A stretch of DNA of 64,000 nucleotides from JAEUIT01 sp044220875 (GCA_044220875.1 JBGAQH010000005.1:310001-374000), one strand, 5' to 3'; shown: positions 44,067 through 52,949, numbered from the stretch's first letter. Notes: generated by a model from the sequence alone, not told the origin. Translations and numbers: made by a program.

Positions 44067-45764
44067 ATGCCGCTTGTCCACACCTACCTCGGCTATGACC
44101 CGGTCACGTTCGGCTCGCCGAACGAGACGCCGCCCGACCTGGTCTCCGGTGCCATGGACCATCTGCTGGCCTACGGGCGACCTCGCGCGTTCACGCCCGA
44201 GGAGCTGGCCAATGCGATTCGCCTCGATCCGACGCAGATTCGCGGCCTGGGACCGAGCCTCGACGCGCTGATCGCCCTGCTCGAGGAGCGGAAGCGAAAG
44301 ATCCTCGCGACCTACGACACCGCCGAGGCCCGACGCGCCGCCGAGGCCGATGTGCTCCGTCACGGCACGATCGAACCGCCGGCCGCCCTGGGCAAGCGAT
44401 TCGCCCAGGAGTTCCGCGCCGCGCTCGCCGAGGAGAACATCCCGGCGCTCGAGCGCCTCTGGAACCGGGTCGACGAGCGGTCGCCGTTCGCGCGAAGCAT
44501 GTTGCCGCTTCTTCGGGACGTGGCGATCCGGTACGGCGTCGAACAGCTCCATGCCCGCTGGACCTTCACCGGCCGCGAGGCGTTGACGCCGGCCAGGGCC
44601 CTCGAGGTGAAGGAGGAGCTCGAGACCATTGAGCGGCTCCTCAAGCAGATGCGCGAGGCGAGGAAGAACGCCAAGCCGGCGATCATCGACATGGACGGGC
44701 TGTCGCGCTTCGCCGAGGAGGGGGACATGGAGAATCTCCGCGGCATCCAGCGACAGGTGAACGAACTGCTGCGGCGCCTGGCCGAGGAGCAGGGACTCGA
44801 GTCGACGCCCGATGGCCTGCGGGTCACGCCGCGGGCGATGCGCATCTACCAGTCGCGACTGCTCGAGCGGATCTTCGGCGACCTGCAGGCGTCCCGGACC
44901 GGACGGCATCAGGGGCGCGTGGTCGGCGACGGCGCCGTCGAGCTGCCCGGCACGCGTCCCTACGAGTTCGGCGATTCGCCCGCGAACCTTGACGTTCCGC
45001 AGACCATGACCAACGCCCTCCTGCGCCGGTCGCGGGAGGGCGGCGCCAGCGGACCGGTTCGCTTTCGGTCCGACGACATGGAGGTGCACCGCACGCGCAA
45101 CACCCCCAAGTGCGCGACGGCGATGATCCTCGACATGTCCGGCTCGATGCGGCACGGCGGGCAGTACGTCGCCGTCAAGAAGATGTCGCTTGCCCTCGAC
45201 GGGCTCATCCGCCGCGAGTACCCGGGCGACCACCTCGAGTTCGTGGAGATGTACACGCTCGCCCGCCGCCGGGCCGCGGGCGAGATCGCCGAGCTGATGC
45301 CCAGGCCCGTCTCGATCCATGAGCCGGTCGTTCGGCTCAGCGCCGACATGTCCGACCCGACGATCACCGAGCTCGACCTGCCGCTGCACTTCACGAACAT
45401 CCAGCGCTCGCTCGAGCTGGCGCGCCAACTGTTAGCCTCGCGGGACACGCCCAACCGGCAGATCGTCCTGCTCACCGACGGACTTCCGACGGCGCACTTC
45501 GAGGGACAGCGCCTGTTCATGCTCTACCCGCCCGATCCGCGCACCGAGGAGGCGACGATGCGCGAGGCGCAGCGCTGCCGGCGCGACGGCATCGTCCTCA
45601 ACATCATCCTGCTTCCGAGCTGGAGCCAGTCCGAGGAGGACGTCCGATTCGCGCACCGGATGGCCGAGGCGACGGGCGGTCGGGTGCTCTTCTCCGGCGG
45701 GTCGGAGCTCGACCGATTCGTGGTGTGGGACTACGTGACGCGTCGCCGAACGATCATCGGTTGA
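44067..45764 (+). CDS. VWA domain protein, partner of the AAA+ ATPase
   Basis: 565 residues. An Arg/Glu-rich helical N-terminal part (about 340 residues) precedes a C-terminal von Willebrand A domain with the MIDAS metal site DMSGSM (D356), then SLELARQLL and LTDGLPT. MIDAS VWA proteins of the CoxE/BchD/YehP type work together with MoxR-type AAA ATPases. No signal peptide or membrane segment, so it is cytoplasmic. ATG 44067 gives MPLVHTYLGYDP. Confidence 0.85.
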   Translation: MPLVHTYLGYDPVTFGSPNETPPDLVSGAMDHLLAYGRPRAFTPEELANAIRLDPTQIRGLGPSLDALIALLEERKRKILATYDTAEARRAAEADVLRHGTIEPPAALGKRFAQEFRAALAEENIPALERLWNRVDERSPFARSMLPLLRDVAIRYGVEQLHARWTFTGREALTPARALEVKEELETIERLLKQMREARKNAKPAIIDMDGLSRFAEEGDMENLRGIQRQVNELLRRLAEEQGLESTPDGLRVTPRAMRIYQSRLLERIFGDLQASRTGRHQGRVVGDGAVELPGTRPYEFGDSPANLDVPQTMTNALLRRSREGGASGPVRFRSDDMEVHRTRNTPKCATAMILDMSGSMRHGGQYVAVKKMSLALDGLIRREYPGDHLEFVEMYTLARRRAAGEIAELMPRPVSIHEPVVRLSADMSDPTITELDLPLHFTNIQRSLELARQLLASRDTPNRQIVLLTDGLPTAHFEGQRLFMLYPPDPRTEEATMREAQRCRRDGIVLNIILLPSWSQSEEDVRFAHRMAEATGGRVLFSGGSELDRFVVWDYVTRRRTIIG

Positions 45765-45907
45765 ACGGCCCGGCGTTGGCGCCGCTCCGACCGGGGCAGC
45801 CGCTAAGCGTCCGAGCCATGACGACCTGCGCGGCCTGGCGCGTCGCCGATCTCCGCGCAGTGGCGAATTTTGCTGGCGAACGCCGCGAATCCGCACGATG
45901 CATCGCC

Positions 45908-45936
45908 TTGCGTTCGGGCCGGTGTTGGCCGATAAT
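45908..45936 (+). promoter_or_regulatory. Promoter upstream of glnN
   Basis: TTGCGT (45908-45913), 17-nt spacer, GATAAT (45931-45936), one of the best sigma-70 matches here. Transcription would start near 45943 and leave a leader of about 117 nt. The leader holds a 9-bp perfect hairpin (45983-45991/45995-46003, GCG loop) and three near-direct repeats of ACGAGCC (46021-46056). Confidence 0.5.
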
Positions 45937-46059
45937 TCCGGGCTTGTCCCGACTCGACGCAACGAGCGCTTCGACGCGCCGCATCGCCGTCGCGGACGGC
46001 GATCGGTCACCGGTCGACTCACGAGCCCCCTCCCACGAGCCCCGCCCACGAGCCTCCTC

Positions 46060-48228
46060 ATGTCTCGACGCACATCCACCACCACCGACACTGCCATGGA
46101 CATCGCCAAATCGACCTATCGCGCCTCGGACAGCTTCGGTTCCCTCACCTTCTCCGGCGACGTGATGCTCAAGCGTCTTCCGCCGGACGTGTACATGAAC
46201 CTGCAGCGCACGATCAAGCAGGGCACGCCGCTTGATCCGGCGATCGCCAACACCGTGGCCGGGGCCATGAAGGACTGGGCGATCGAGCACGGCGCGACGC
46301 ACTACTGCCACTGGTTCCAGCCGCTCACCGGCACCACCGCCGAGAAGCACGACGCCTTCCTCTCCGTCGCCGGCGACGGCAGCGCGATCGAGAAGTTCAG
46401 CGGCAACCAGCTCATCCAGGGCGAGCCCGACGCGTCGAGCTTCCCCTCGGGGGGCATCCGCGACACCTACGAAGCGCGCGGCTACACCGCCTGGGACTGC
46501 ACCTCCCCGGCCTTCATTCTCCGCACGGGCGAGCACTGCACGCTCTGCATCCCGACCGCCTTCGTGAGCTGGACGGGCGAAGCGTTAGACAAGAAGACGC
46601 CGCTCCTCCGCTCGATCCAGGCCGTCTCGAAGCAGGCCCTTCGCGTCCTCCGGGTCTTCGGCACCGACGCCGGCGTCTCGCAGGTCATCACCACCCTCGG
46701 CGTCGAGCAGGAGTACTTCCTGATCGACCGCGAGCTCTTCCAGCAGCGGCTCGACATCGCCATCTGCGGCCGTTCGCTCGTGGGCGCCGCGGCCCCCAAG
46801 GGCCAGCAGCTCGAGGACCACTATTTCGGCTCGATCGCCGAGCGCGTGCTCGCGTTCATGAGCGACGTCGAGGCCCGGCTCTTCGAGCTCGGCGTTCCCG
46901 TGAAGACCCGCCACAACGAGGTCGCCCCCGGCCAGTACGAGGTCGCGCCGACCTTCGAGGCCGCCAACGTCGCCACCGACCACCAGATGGTGACGATGCA
47001 CGTGCTCAAGACCGTCGCACCGAAGCACGGGTTCGAGTGCCTTCTCCACGAGAAGCCCTTCGCCGGCGTGAACGGCAGCGGCAAGCACAACAACTGGTCG
47101 CTCTCGACCGACGCAGGCCACAACCTGCTCGACCCGCGCGAGAACACCCACACGAACATGCAGTTCCTGGTCTTCCTCTGCGCGGTCCTTCGCGCCGTCG
47201 ACGTCCACGCGGACCTGCTCCGGGCCTCGATCGCCAGCGCCCACAACGACCATCGCCTCGGCGCCAACGAGGCGCCGCCCGCGATCATGTCGATCTACCT
47301 CGGCGACATGCTCACCGACATCCTCGACCAGGTCGAGAGCGGCGAGGCGAAGCGGACGAAGAACGGCTCGGCGCTCGACCTCGGCGCCACCACCCTGCCG
47401 CAGATCCCCCGCCACACCAGCGACCGCAACCGGACCTCGCCCTTCGCCTTCACCGGCAACAAGTTCGAGTTCCGCGCGGTCGGCAGCTCCCAGGCCGTCG
47501 CCTGGCCGAACACGGTGCTCAACACGATCATCGCCGAGAGCCTCGACGTCCTCGCGACGGCGCTGGAGAAGAAGGCCGGGAAGAACCCGACCGCGGCGAA
47601 GCTCGAGAGCGCCGTCAAGTCGATCCTCCAGGAAACGGTGAAGAAGCACCGCCGCGTCTGCTTCGACGGCAACGGCTACTCGAAGGAGTGGCACGACGAG
47701 GCCGCGAAGCGCGGACTGCCGAACATGCCCTCGACCGCCGACGCCCTCCCGTCGCTCAAGTCGAAGAAGGCCGCGGAGCTCTTCGCCAAGTACAGCGTCT
47801 TCTCCCCGCGCGAGCTCAAGGCCCGCTTCGAGATCCTCGTCGAGCAGTACGTGAAGGTGATGCGCATCGAGGGCCGCACGCTCTCGACCATGGTGCGGAC
47901 CCAGATCCTCCCGGCGGCGCTCCGGTACCAGTCCGAGCTCGCCGACGCCGTCGCCGGCTCGCAGGCCGCCGGCGTCGAATGCCCGGACTCCGAGGCCGCG
48001 CTCCGTGAGCACGTCCAGCGGATCAGCCAGCTTCGCCTGACCATCGCCGAGGTCGACAAGGCCGAGGCCAAGCACATCGACGACGTCGAGAAGCACATGC
48101 GACAGATCCGCGACGAGCTCTTCCCCGCCATGCAGAAGTGCCGGGCGGTCTGCGACGAGCTTGAGCGGAACATGCCCGACGACGTCTGGCCGCTCCCGAC
48201 CTACGCCGACATGCTCCTGCTCCGGTAA
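46060..48228 (+). CDS. glnN: Glutamine synthetase type III
   Basis: Makes glutamine from glutamate, ammonia and ATP in the cytoplasm. At 722 residues it has the length of GSIII (about 700-730), far above GSI (about 470). Recognisable family segments: RHNEVAPGQYEVAPTFEAAN, EKPFAGVNGSGKHNNWSL, and GVEQEYFLID. ATG 46060 is preferred because the frame upstream lies in the leader; ATG 46096 is an alternative. No nitrogen-regulator gene is adjacent. Confidence 0.95.
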   Translation: MSRRTSTTTDTAMDIAKSTYRASDSFGSLTFSGDVMLKRLPPDVYMNLQRTIKQGTPLDPAIANTVAGAMKDWAIEHGATHYCHWFQPLTGTTAEKHDAFLSVAGDGSAIEKFSGNQLIQGEPDASSFPSGGIRDTYEARGYTAWDCTSPAFILRTGEHCTLCIPTAFVSWTGEALDKKTPLLRSIQAVSKQALRVLRVFGTDAGVSQVITTLGVEQEYFLIDRELFQQRLDIAICGRSLVGAAAPKGQQLEDHYFGSIAERVLAFMSDVEARLFELGVPVKTRHNEVAPGQYEVAPTFEAANVATDHQMVTMHVLKTVAPKHGFECLLHEKPFAGVNGSGKHNNWSLSTDAGHNLLDPRENTHTNMQFLVFLCAVLRAVDVHADLLRASIASAHNDHRLGANEAPPAIMSIYLGDMLTDILDQVESGEAKRTKNGSALDLGATTLPQIPRHTSDRNRTSPFAFTGNKFEFRAVGSSQAVAWPNTVLNTIIAESLDVLATALEKKAGKNPTAAKLESAVKSILQETVKKHRRVCFDGNGYSKEWHDEAAKRGLPNMPSTADALPSLKSKKAAELFAKYSVFSPRELKARFEILVEQYVKVMRIEGRTLSTMVRTQILPAALRYQSELADAVAGSQAAGVECPDSEAALREHVQRISQLRLTIAEVDKAEAKHIDDVEKHMRQIRDELFPAMQKCRAVCDELERNMPDDVWPLPTYADMLLLR

Positions 48229-48283
48229 CGGCCGGCGCCGGCCGGCCGACGAGGTCACGCCGAGGCCGATCTGAACGGTGACG

Positions 48284-48314
48284 ACGGGGGTCCCGCTGAC
48301 CGCGGGACCCCCGT
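48284..48314 (+). terminator. Hairpin after glnN
   Basis: A perfect 13-bp stem (ACGGGGGTCCCGC with its complement) around a 5-nt loop, 56 nt after the glnN stop. No T-run follows, so it may be a weak or Rho-dependent stop or a processing structure. Confidence 0.55.
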
Positions 48315-48418
48315 TCGCTTCCGTCGCGGGGCCATGCGATCGCCGTGGCGACCGCGCCCAGATGCCCCAAGCTCCTGCTACACTCCCCACCCTTTCGCCT
48401 CAACTTTCGAACACTCCC

Positions 48419-49843
48419 ATGGCAACCGCGACCGAAGTCACTCCCAACACCGTCGTCGTCGAAGAGACGAGCCCCACCACGCGCCGGATCACCATCACGA
48501 TCCCGGCCGATGCGGTGAACGATCGCATCGAGACGAGCTTCGGGACGCTTCAGCTCGAGACCGTCGTGCCCGGCTTCCGCAAGGGCAAGGCCCCGCGATC
48601 CCTTCTCGAGAAGCGCTTCGGCAGCGCGATCGTCAAGGAGACCCGCAGCCAGCTCGTCGCCGACGCCTACTCGAAGGCGATCGAGGAGAAGGGCATCAAG
48701 CCCGTCACCGATCCGGAGCTGACCAAGGAGTCGCTCGACGCCGAGCTCGAGCGCAACAAGCCCTTCACCTTCACCGTCGACGTCGAGGTCGTTCCTCAGT
48801 TTGAGCTTCCCTCCGTCGAGGGCCTGCCGGTGAAGAAGCCGGTGGCTGACGTCGGGGCCGACCACATCGACCAGGAAATCCTCCGCCAGCGCTATCGCTG
48901 GGGCACGCCGAGCCGCATCGAGGAGCCGCTCCAGCACCTCGACCGCATGATCGGCCGCGCCGAGGTTCGCATCGACGGCGTCGACGGCATCTTCTTCGAG
49001 ACCGATCAGGCGCTCGTCGTCGTGCCGGCCGTCGAGGACGAGGGCAAGGGACAGCTCCTCGGACTTCTCATCGACGACCTCGACAAGGCGCTCCTCGGGA
49101 AGAAGGCCGGCGACACCATCGAGGTGACGACGACGGGCCCCGAGTACCACGAGCGCGAGGAGGTCCGCGGCAAGAAGCTCACCGTTCGATACGAAATCCG
49201 CGCCGCGGAGCGCATCACGCCGGCCGAGATTTCGGCGCTCGTCGAGAAGTTCGGACTCGGCACCGAGGACATCCTCCGCGAGCAGGTGAAGTTCGCCCTC
49301 GAACAGCGGCGCGACGGCGAGCAGATCGCCGCTCAGCGTGAGCAGGTCTTCGAGTGGCTGCTCGAGAAGGTCAACTTCGAGCTGCCCCAGAAGCTCTCCG
49401 AGCGTCAGGCCGCCCGGGCGATCGCCCGCCAGCGTCTCGACCTCCTCCAGCGCGGCCTCGACGAGAACACCGTCGAGCAGCGTCTCGCCGAGCTTCGCGG
49501 CCAGAGCGAGGATCAGGCCCGATCGCGACTCCGCCTCTTCTTCATCCTCGCCCGCCTCGCCGAGCAGTACGGCGTGCAGGTGACCGAACAGGAAGTCGCC
49601 GGTCGCATTCACCAGATCGCCCAGAGCCAGGGCGTTCGGCCCGACCAAGCCCGTCAGCAGCTCATCCGCACCGGCGCCATCAACGACGTCGCCCTGCAGA
49701 TCCGCGAGCAGAAGACCGCCGACCGCATCCTCGAGAAGGCCAACGTCACCGACATTCCGGCCGACGACTGGAACAAGGAAATTCAGACTCGGGCTGAGGC
49801 AAAGGCCTCGGCTGAGGCGAAGAAGAAGTCGTCGAAGAAGTGA
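48419..49843 (+). CDS. tig: Trigger factor (ribosome-associated chaperone)
   Basis: 474 residues. The N-terminal ribosome-binding domain has the signature GFRKGKAP near residue 59; a peptidyl-prolyl isomerase-like middle region and helical C-terminal chaperone arms follow, with a Lys/Ala-rich tail. Folds nascent chains at the exit tunnel. ATG 48419 is preceded by a TACACT hexamer (48380-48385). Neighbouring clpX matches the usual tig-clpP-clpX layout except that clpP is missing and a small membrane gene lies between. Confidence 0.94.
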   Translation: MATATEVTPNTVVVEETSPTTRRITITIPADAVNDRIETSFGTLQLETVVPGFRKGKAPRSLLEKRFGSAIVKETRSQLVADAYSKAIEEKGIKPVTDPELTKESLDAELERNKPFTFTVDVEVVPQFELPSVEGLPVKKPVADVGADHIDQEILRQRYRWGTPSRIEEPLQHLDRMIGRAEVRIDGVDGIFFETDQALVVVPAVEDEGKGQLLGLLIDDLDKALLGKKAGDTIEVTTTGPEYHEREEVRGKKLTVRYEIRAAERITPAEISALVEKFGLGTEDILREQVKFALEQRRDGEQIAAQREQVFEWLLEKVNFELPQKLSERQAARAIARQRLDLLQRGLDENTVEQRLAELRGQSEDQARSRLRLFFILARLAEQYGVQVTEQEVAGRIHQIAQSQGVRPDQARQQLIRTGAINDVALQIREQKTADRILEKANVTDIPADDWNKEIQTRAEAKASAEAKKKSSKK

Positions 49844-49917
49844 GTCTCGCCCCCTGCCGGTAGCCTGTACGTGGCGTCCGCGGCTTCGGGCCTGCGACGC
49901 GTCAGAGTCTCGCCGCC

Positions 49918-50319
49918 GTGCAATCCCTCGTGTCGATCGCCCCCGCACTCCTGTCCAGTGCTCCCACTCCGGGAGGACTGAATGCGAGTGCGGGGGATCT
50001 TTTTGCGCGGATCTGGCCGACCCTCCTGATCCTCCTCGCCATCGCGGTCGCCGGCGGCATCTTCGCGATGTGGCTTCGGCGTCGCCTCGCCTCGAAGGAC
50101 GAGGGCGGAGCCGCGGGCTTCACGCTTGAGGACCTTCGGCGCCTCCACCGCTCCGGCGAGATGAGCGACGTCGAGTTCGAGAGCGCGAAGGCGGCGATGC
50201 TGGCGAATCGGCCGAGTCGCGCGGAAATGGCCGAGAAGCTGGTGAAGCCGCGCGGATCGAGACCGCGCGGTGGTGGCGTTGATCGCGATAATCCTCCGCC
50301 CCAGCAGCGGAAACGCTGA
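49918..50319 (+). CDS. Small membrane protein with SHOCT-like C-terminal motif
   Basis: 133 residues from GTG 49918. One hydrophobic helix (about residues 34-56) and then a short two-helix motif (FTLEDLRRLHRSGEMSDVEFE) like SHOCT domains, which occur in small membrane or oligomerisation modules. The tail is rich in Arg, Pro and Gly. A strong terminator-like hairpin lies inside the first codons (49940-50004), so the start and expression are uncertain; a start further downstream would lack an initiation codon before the helix. Unknown function. Confidence 0.55.
   Translation: MQSLVSIAPALLSSAPTPGGLNASAGDLFARIWPTLLILLAIAVAGGIFAMWLRRRLASKDEGGAAGFTLEDLRRLHRSGEMSDVEFESAKAAMLANRPSRAEMAEKLVKPRGSRPRGGGVDRDNPPPQQRKR
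49935..50004 (+). terminator. Intrinsic-terminator-like structure inside the start of the SHOCT gene
   Basis: CCCCCGCACTC (49940-49950) pairs exactly with 49986-49996, extended by GATC on both sides and by an inner CTCCC/GGGAG hairpin, and is followed by TTTTT (50000-50004). It could be an attenuator for the small gene or the terminator of tig. Confidence 0.6.
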
Positions 50320-50411
50320 ACCCACCGATCTGGTGACCCGATACACTCGCTACGGTGCGTCCGGTGACAGCCGGCCAGTCCGCGCGCCGCGACACCCACT
50401 TTGGGGCCCCA

Positions 50412-51905
50412 ATGACCAGTCCGTCCCAGTCGCCTGATCGGCATCCGTCTCGCTCTCACGATCGCAAGAACCCGGCCATGAACCCGAAGCCCCTGCCGGA
50501 GGCTGCGGCGGGAGGTCCCACGGGCGGGCCGCCGCGCCAGCGGCGCGGTGACGGCGACTACCTCGGCGGCAGCGGTACGGGCGGCGGCTCGGGCGGCGGC
50601 GGCGGTCCCGGCGGCGGAGGCGGCGGCAACGGTGGCGACGGCGGCTTCCGGGGTCGCAAGGTCACCACCTGTTCCTTCTGCGGCAAGACCTCGCGCGAGG
50701 TCGGCCCGATGGTGGAAGGTCCCGGCGACGTCTACATCTGCTCCAACTGCACCGACCTCTGCCAGAACATCTTCCGGCAGGAGCGACGGCGCGTACAGAG
50801 CGCCAGGCCGCTCTTCTCCAGTATCCCCACGCCGCGGCAGATCAAGGAATTCCTCGATCAGTACGTGATCGGGCAGGAGGCCGCGAAGCGGGCCCTCTCG
50901 GTCGCCGTCCACAACCACTACAAGCGGCTCACGCAGGTCGAGAACGAGGACTGCCCGGTCGAGCTCGACAAGTCGAACGTGCTGCTGGTCGGACCGACCG
51001 GCACCGGCAAGACGTTGCTCGCCCGCACCCTGGCCCGCATCCTCAACGTTCCCTTCGCCATCGGCGACGCGACCACGCTCACCGAGGCCGGATACGTCGG
51101 CGAGGACGTCGAGAATCTCCTGCTCAAGCTTCTGCAGGGGGCCGACTACGACCTCGAGAGCGCCCAGCGCGGCATCATCTACATCGATGAGATCGACAAG
51201 ATCGGCAAGACGAGCCAGAACGTCTCGATCACCCGCGACGTCTCCGGCGAGGGCGTTCAGCAGTCGCTCCTCAAGATGCTCGAGGGCACCGTCGCCAACG
51301 TGCCGCCGCAGGGAGGCCGCAAGCATCCCGAGCAGCAGTACATCCAGATGGACACGACGCACATCCTGTTCATCTGCGGCGGCTCGTTCGTCGGCATCGA
51401 GGACATCGTGCGCCGCCGCATCGGCAAGCGCCGCATCGGATTCACCGAGGATGTGACCACCGGCGACAACCGTCTCGCCGAGGATGCGAAGGCCCTCGCC
51501 CAGATCACCCCGGAGGATGTCCTCGAGTTCGGCCTCATCCCCGAGCTCGTCGGCCGACTCCCCGTCCTCTGCCCGCTCATGCCGCTGGGCATGGACGCGA
51601 TGATCTCGATCCTCACCGAGCCGAAGAACGCCCTGGTGCGCCAGTACCAGCACCTCTTCTCGCTCGAGGGGGCGCGACTCGAGTTCACCACCGAGGCGCT
51701 GGGCATCATCGCCGACCGAGCCCTGCGCCGCCGTACCGGGGCCCGCGCCCTCCGCGCGGTCCTCGACGAGATCATGATCGACCTCATGTACCAGTTGCCC
51801 GAGATGGACAACTCCAACGTGACGTACACCATCGATCAGGACGCGATCGAGCGACGGAAGCCGCTCGCCGAGCTCGCCCGCCGTCTCGCCAAGGAGTCGG
51901 CCTGA
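50412..51905 (+). CDS. clpX: ATP-dependent Clp protease ATP-binding subunit ClpX
   Basis: 497 residues from ATG 50412 (alternatives: GTG 50355 and ATG 50478). A glycine-rich linker (about residues 47-80) precedes the zinc-binding domain with Cys 87, 90, 110 and 113 (CSFC...CSNC). The AAA+ domain has Walker A GPTGTGKT, Walker B IIYIDEIDKI, and the ClpX-specific RKHPEQQYIQMDT segment. It unfolds tagged proteins for ClpP. The N-terminal glycine-rich extension is longer than in E. coli ClpX. A TACACT element (50342-50347) lies upstream. Confidence 0.93.
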   Translation: MTSPSQSPDRHPSRSHDRKNPAMNPKPLPEAAAGGPTGGPPRQRRGDGDYLGGSGTGGGSGGGGGPGGGGGGNGGDGGFRGRKVTTCSFCGKTSREVGPMVEGPGDVYICSNCTDLCQNIFRQERRRVQSARPLFSSIPTPRQIKEFLDQYVIGQEAAKRALSVAVHNHYKRLTQVENEDCPVELDKSNVLLVGPTGTGKTLLARTLARILNVPFAIGDATTLTEAGYVGEDVENLLLKLLQGADYDLESAQRGIIYIDEIDKIGKTSQNVSITRDVSGEGVQQSLLKMLEGTVANVPPQGGRKHPEQQYIQMDTTHILFICGGSFVGIEDIVRRRIGKRRIGFTEDVTTGDNRLAEDAKALAQITPEDVLEFGLIPELVGRLPVLCPLMPLGMDAMISILTEPKNALVRQYQHLFSLEGARLEFTTEALGIIADRALRRRTGARALRAVLDEIMIDLMYQLPEMDNSNVTYTIDQDAIERRKPLAELARRLAKESA

Positions 51906-51958
51906 CACGCCGCAGCGCTTGAACGGGCCCGACCACGCGGCAATCGCGCCACCACACG

Positions 51959-52546
51959 ATGAGCACCGCACCACAGGGCAAGCCGACGGGCGTTGAGGTC
52001 GCCGAACACATCGGCGACCTGCAGCGGCGGTACCAGAGCGCGGCGGACGACGCCGCGGCGATGGTCAAGTCGCTGGGCTCGGCCCGGTCCTCCCACCCCG
52101 GGCAAGCCGGGGATGACCTCACCCTCCGAATGCGGGCAGTTGCGGATGCCATCTGGACGCACCTCTCACAGGCGGGCGTCTCCTGGGTGGGCTTTTACCT
52201 CCACCAGGTGAACGACGGCCTCGCGGAGCTGGTCCTTGGGCCTTCCCGCAACAAGCCCGCCTGCTCACCCATCGGACTCCATGGCGTGTGCGGGCAGGCA
52301 TACCGTGGCCGGGCGGTTCGGATCGTGCATGACGTCCGGGATCTGGGCTCCGATTACGTCGCCTGCGACCCCCGAGACCGCTCCGAGATCGTCCTTCCGG
52401 TCTTCCGGCACGGCTCGAAGGGGGAGGCGTCGGCGCTTGTGGGTGTCCTCGACCTCGATAGTCACGAGGTCGGTCGCTTTGGCGACCTCGACGCTGCCGG
52501 ACTTGGGCTGGTGTTAGCGGCGGTGGGATTCTCAGTGACCGCATGA
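51959..52546 (+). CDS. msrC: Free methionine-(R)-sulfoxide reductase (GAF type)
   Basis: 195 residues. A GAF fold of the MsrC/fRMsr type, which reduces free methionine-R-sulfoxide using thioredoxin. The three catalytic/conserved cysteines are C102, C111 and C136 (KPAC, GVCG, VACD), and the SEIVLPVF segment follows, as in the family. An extra N-terminal helix of about 40 residues precedes the domain. ATG 51959 follows the clpX stop by 53 nt, so it may be cotranscribed with clpX; both belong to protein or metabolite quality control. Confidence 0.9.
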   Translation: MSTAPQGKPTGVEVAEHIGDLQRRYQSAADDAAAMVKSLGSARSSHPGQAGDDLTLRMRAVADAIWTHLSQAGVSWVGFYLHQVNDGLAELVLGPSRNKPACSPIGLHGVCGQAYRGRAVRIVHDVRDLGSDYVACDPRDRSEIVLPVFRHGSKGEASALVGVLDLDSHEVGRFGDLDAAGLGLVLAAVGFSVTA

Positions 52547-52555
52547 CCCTGCCCC

Positions 52556-52583
52556 TTGGCGCAGCGGCTCTTCCGGCTACACT
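52556..52583 (+). promoter_or_regulatory. Promoter of rpmB
   Basis: TTGGCG (52556-52561), 16-nt spacer, TACACT (52578-52583), then a GGAG ribosome-binding site (52600-52603) seven bases before the ATG at 52611. Confidence 0.5.
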
Positions 52584-52610
52584 GCTCGGCTTCCGTTCTG
52601 GAGCCCGACT

Positions 52611-52889
52611 ATGCCTCGCGTTTGCCATTTCACCGGTGCCAAGACCCTTCGCGGTAACGTCTGCAAGTACCGCGGCAAGGCCAAATACCTCGGCGGCGTC
52701 GGTGTGAAGACCACGTCGATCAAGCCCCGTCGCTTCAAGCCGAATCTTCAGGTCGTCACGACCGTGATCGACGGCACGCCGACGCGCGTGAAGGCCAGCG
52801 TCCGCGCCATTCGTCAGGGCTTGGTGAACAAGCCGATCAAGCGGAAGTTCGCCTATACCCGTCGAAAGGCCGCCGGCGAAGCCGTCTGA
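52611..52889 (+). CDS. rpmB: Ribosomal protein bL28
   Basis: 92-residue basic protein of the large subunit. It begins PRVCHFTGAKTLRGN and contains the RRFKPNLQ motif and the conserved VKASVRAIR segment of bL28. It is somewhat longer than E. coli L28 (78 residues) because of an insert near residues 20-35. It has its own promoter and an intrinsic terminator directly after the stop, so it is monocistronic. Confidence 0.94.
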   Translation: MPRVCHFTGAKTLRGNVCKYRGKAKYLGGVGVKTTSIKPRRFKPNLQVVTTVIDGTPTRVKASVRAIRQGLVNKPIKRKFAYTRRKAAGEAV

Positions 52890-52911
52890 TCCCATGTCCG
52901 ATCGACACTCC

Positions 52912-52947
52912 AGCCGACTTCCGCGATGCGGAGGTCGGCTGTCTTTT
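52912..52947 (+). terminator. Rho-independent terminator of rpmB
   Basis: AGCCGACTT...AGGTCGGCT stem (52912-52920/52932-52940; one G-T pair) enclosing CCGC-GAT-GCGG, followed by TTTTT (52943-52947), 22 nt after the rpmB stop. Confidence 0.9.
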
Positions 52948-52949
52948 TG

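Noticed and set aside
41673..45764. Magnesium chelatase (BchI/BchD) for chlorophyll synthesis
   Set aside because: The AAA and VWA folds match in general, but no chelatase H subunit or other tetrapyrrole gene is nearby and the organism type does not suggest photosynthesis.
46585..48390. Long open frame on the minus strand opposite glnN
   Set aside because: High GC codon bias opens antisense frames; its translation is low-complexity Arg/Val/Glu/Leu with no family resemblance, and the plus strand encodes clear GSIII.
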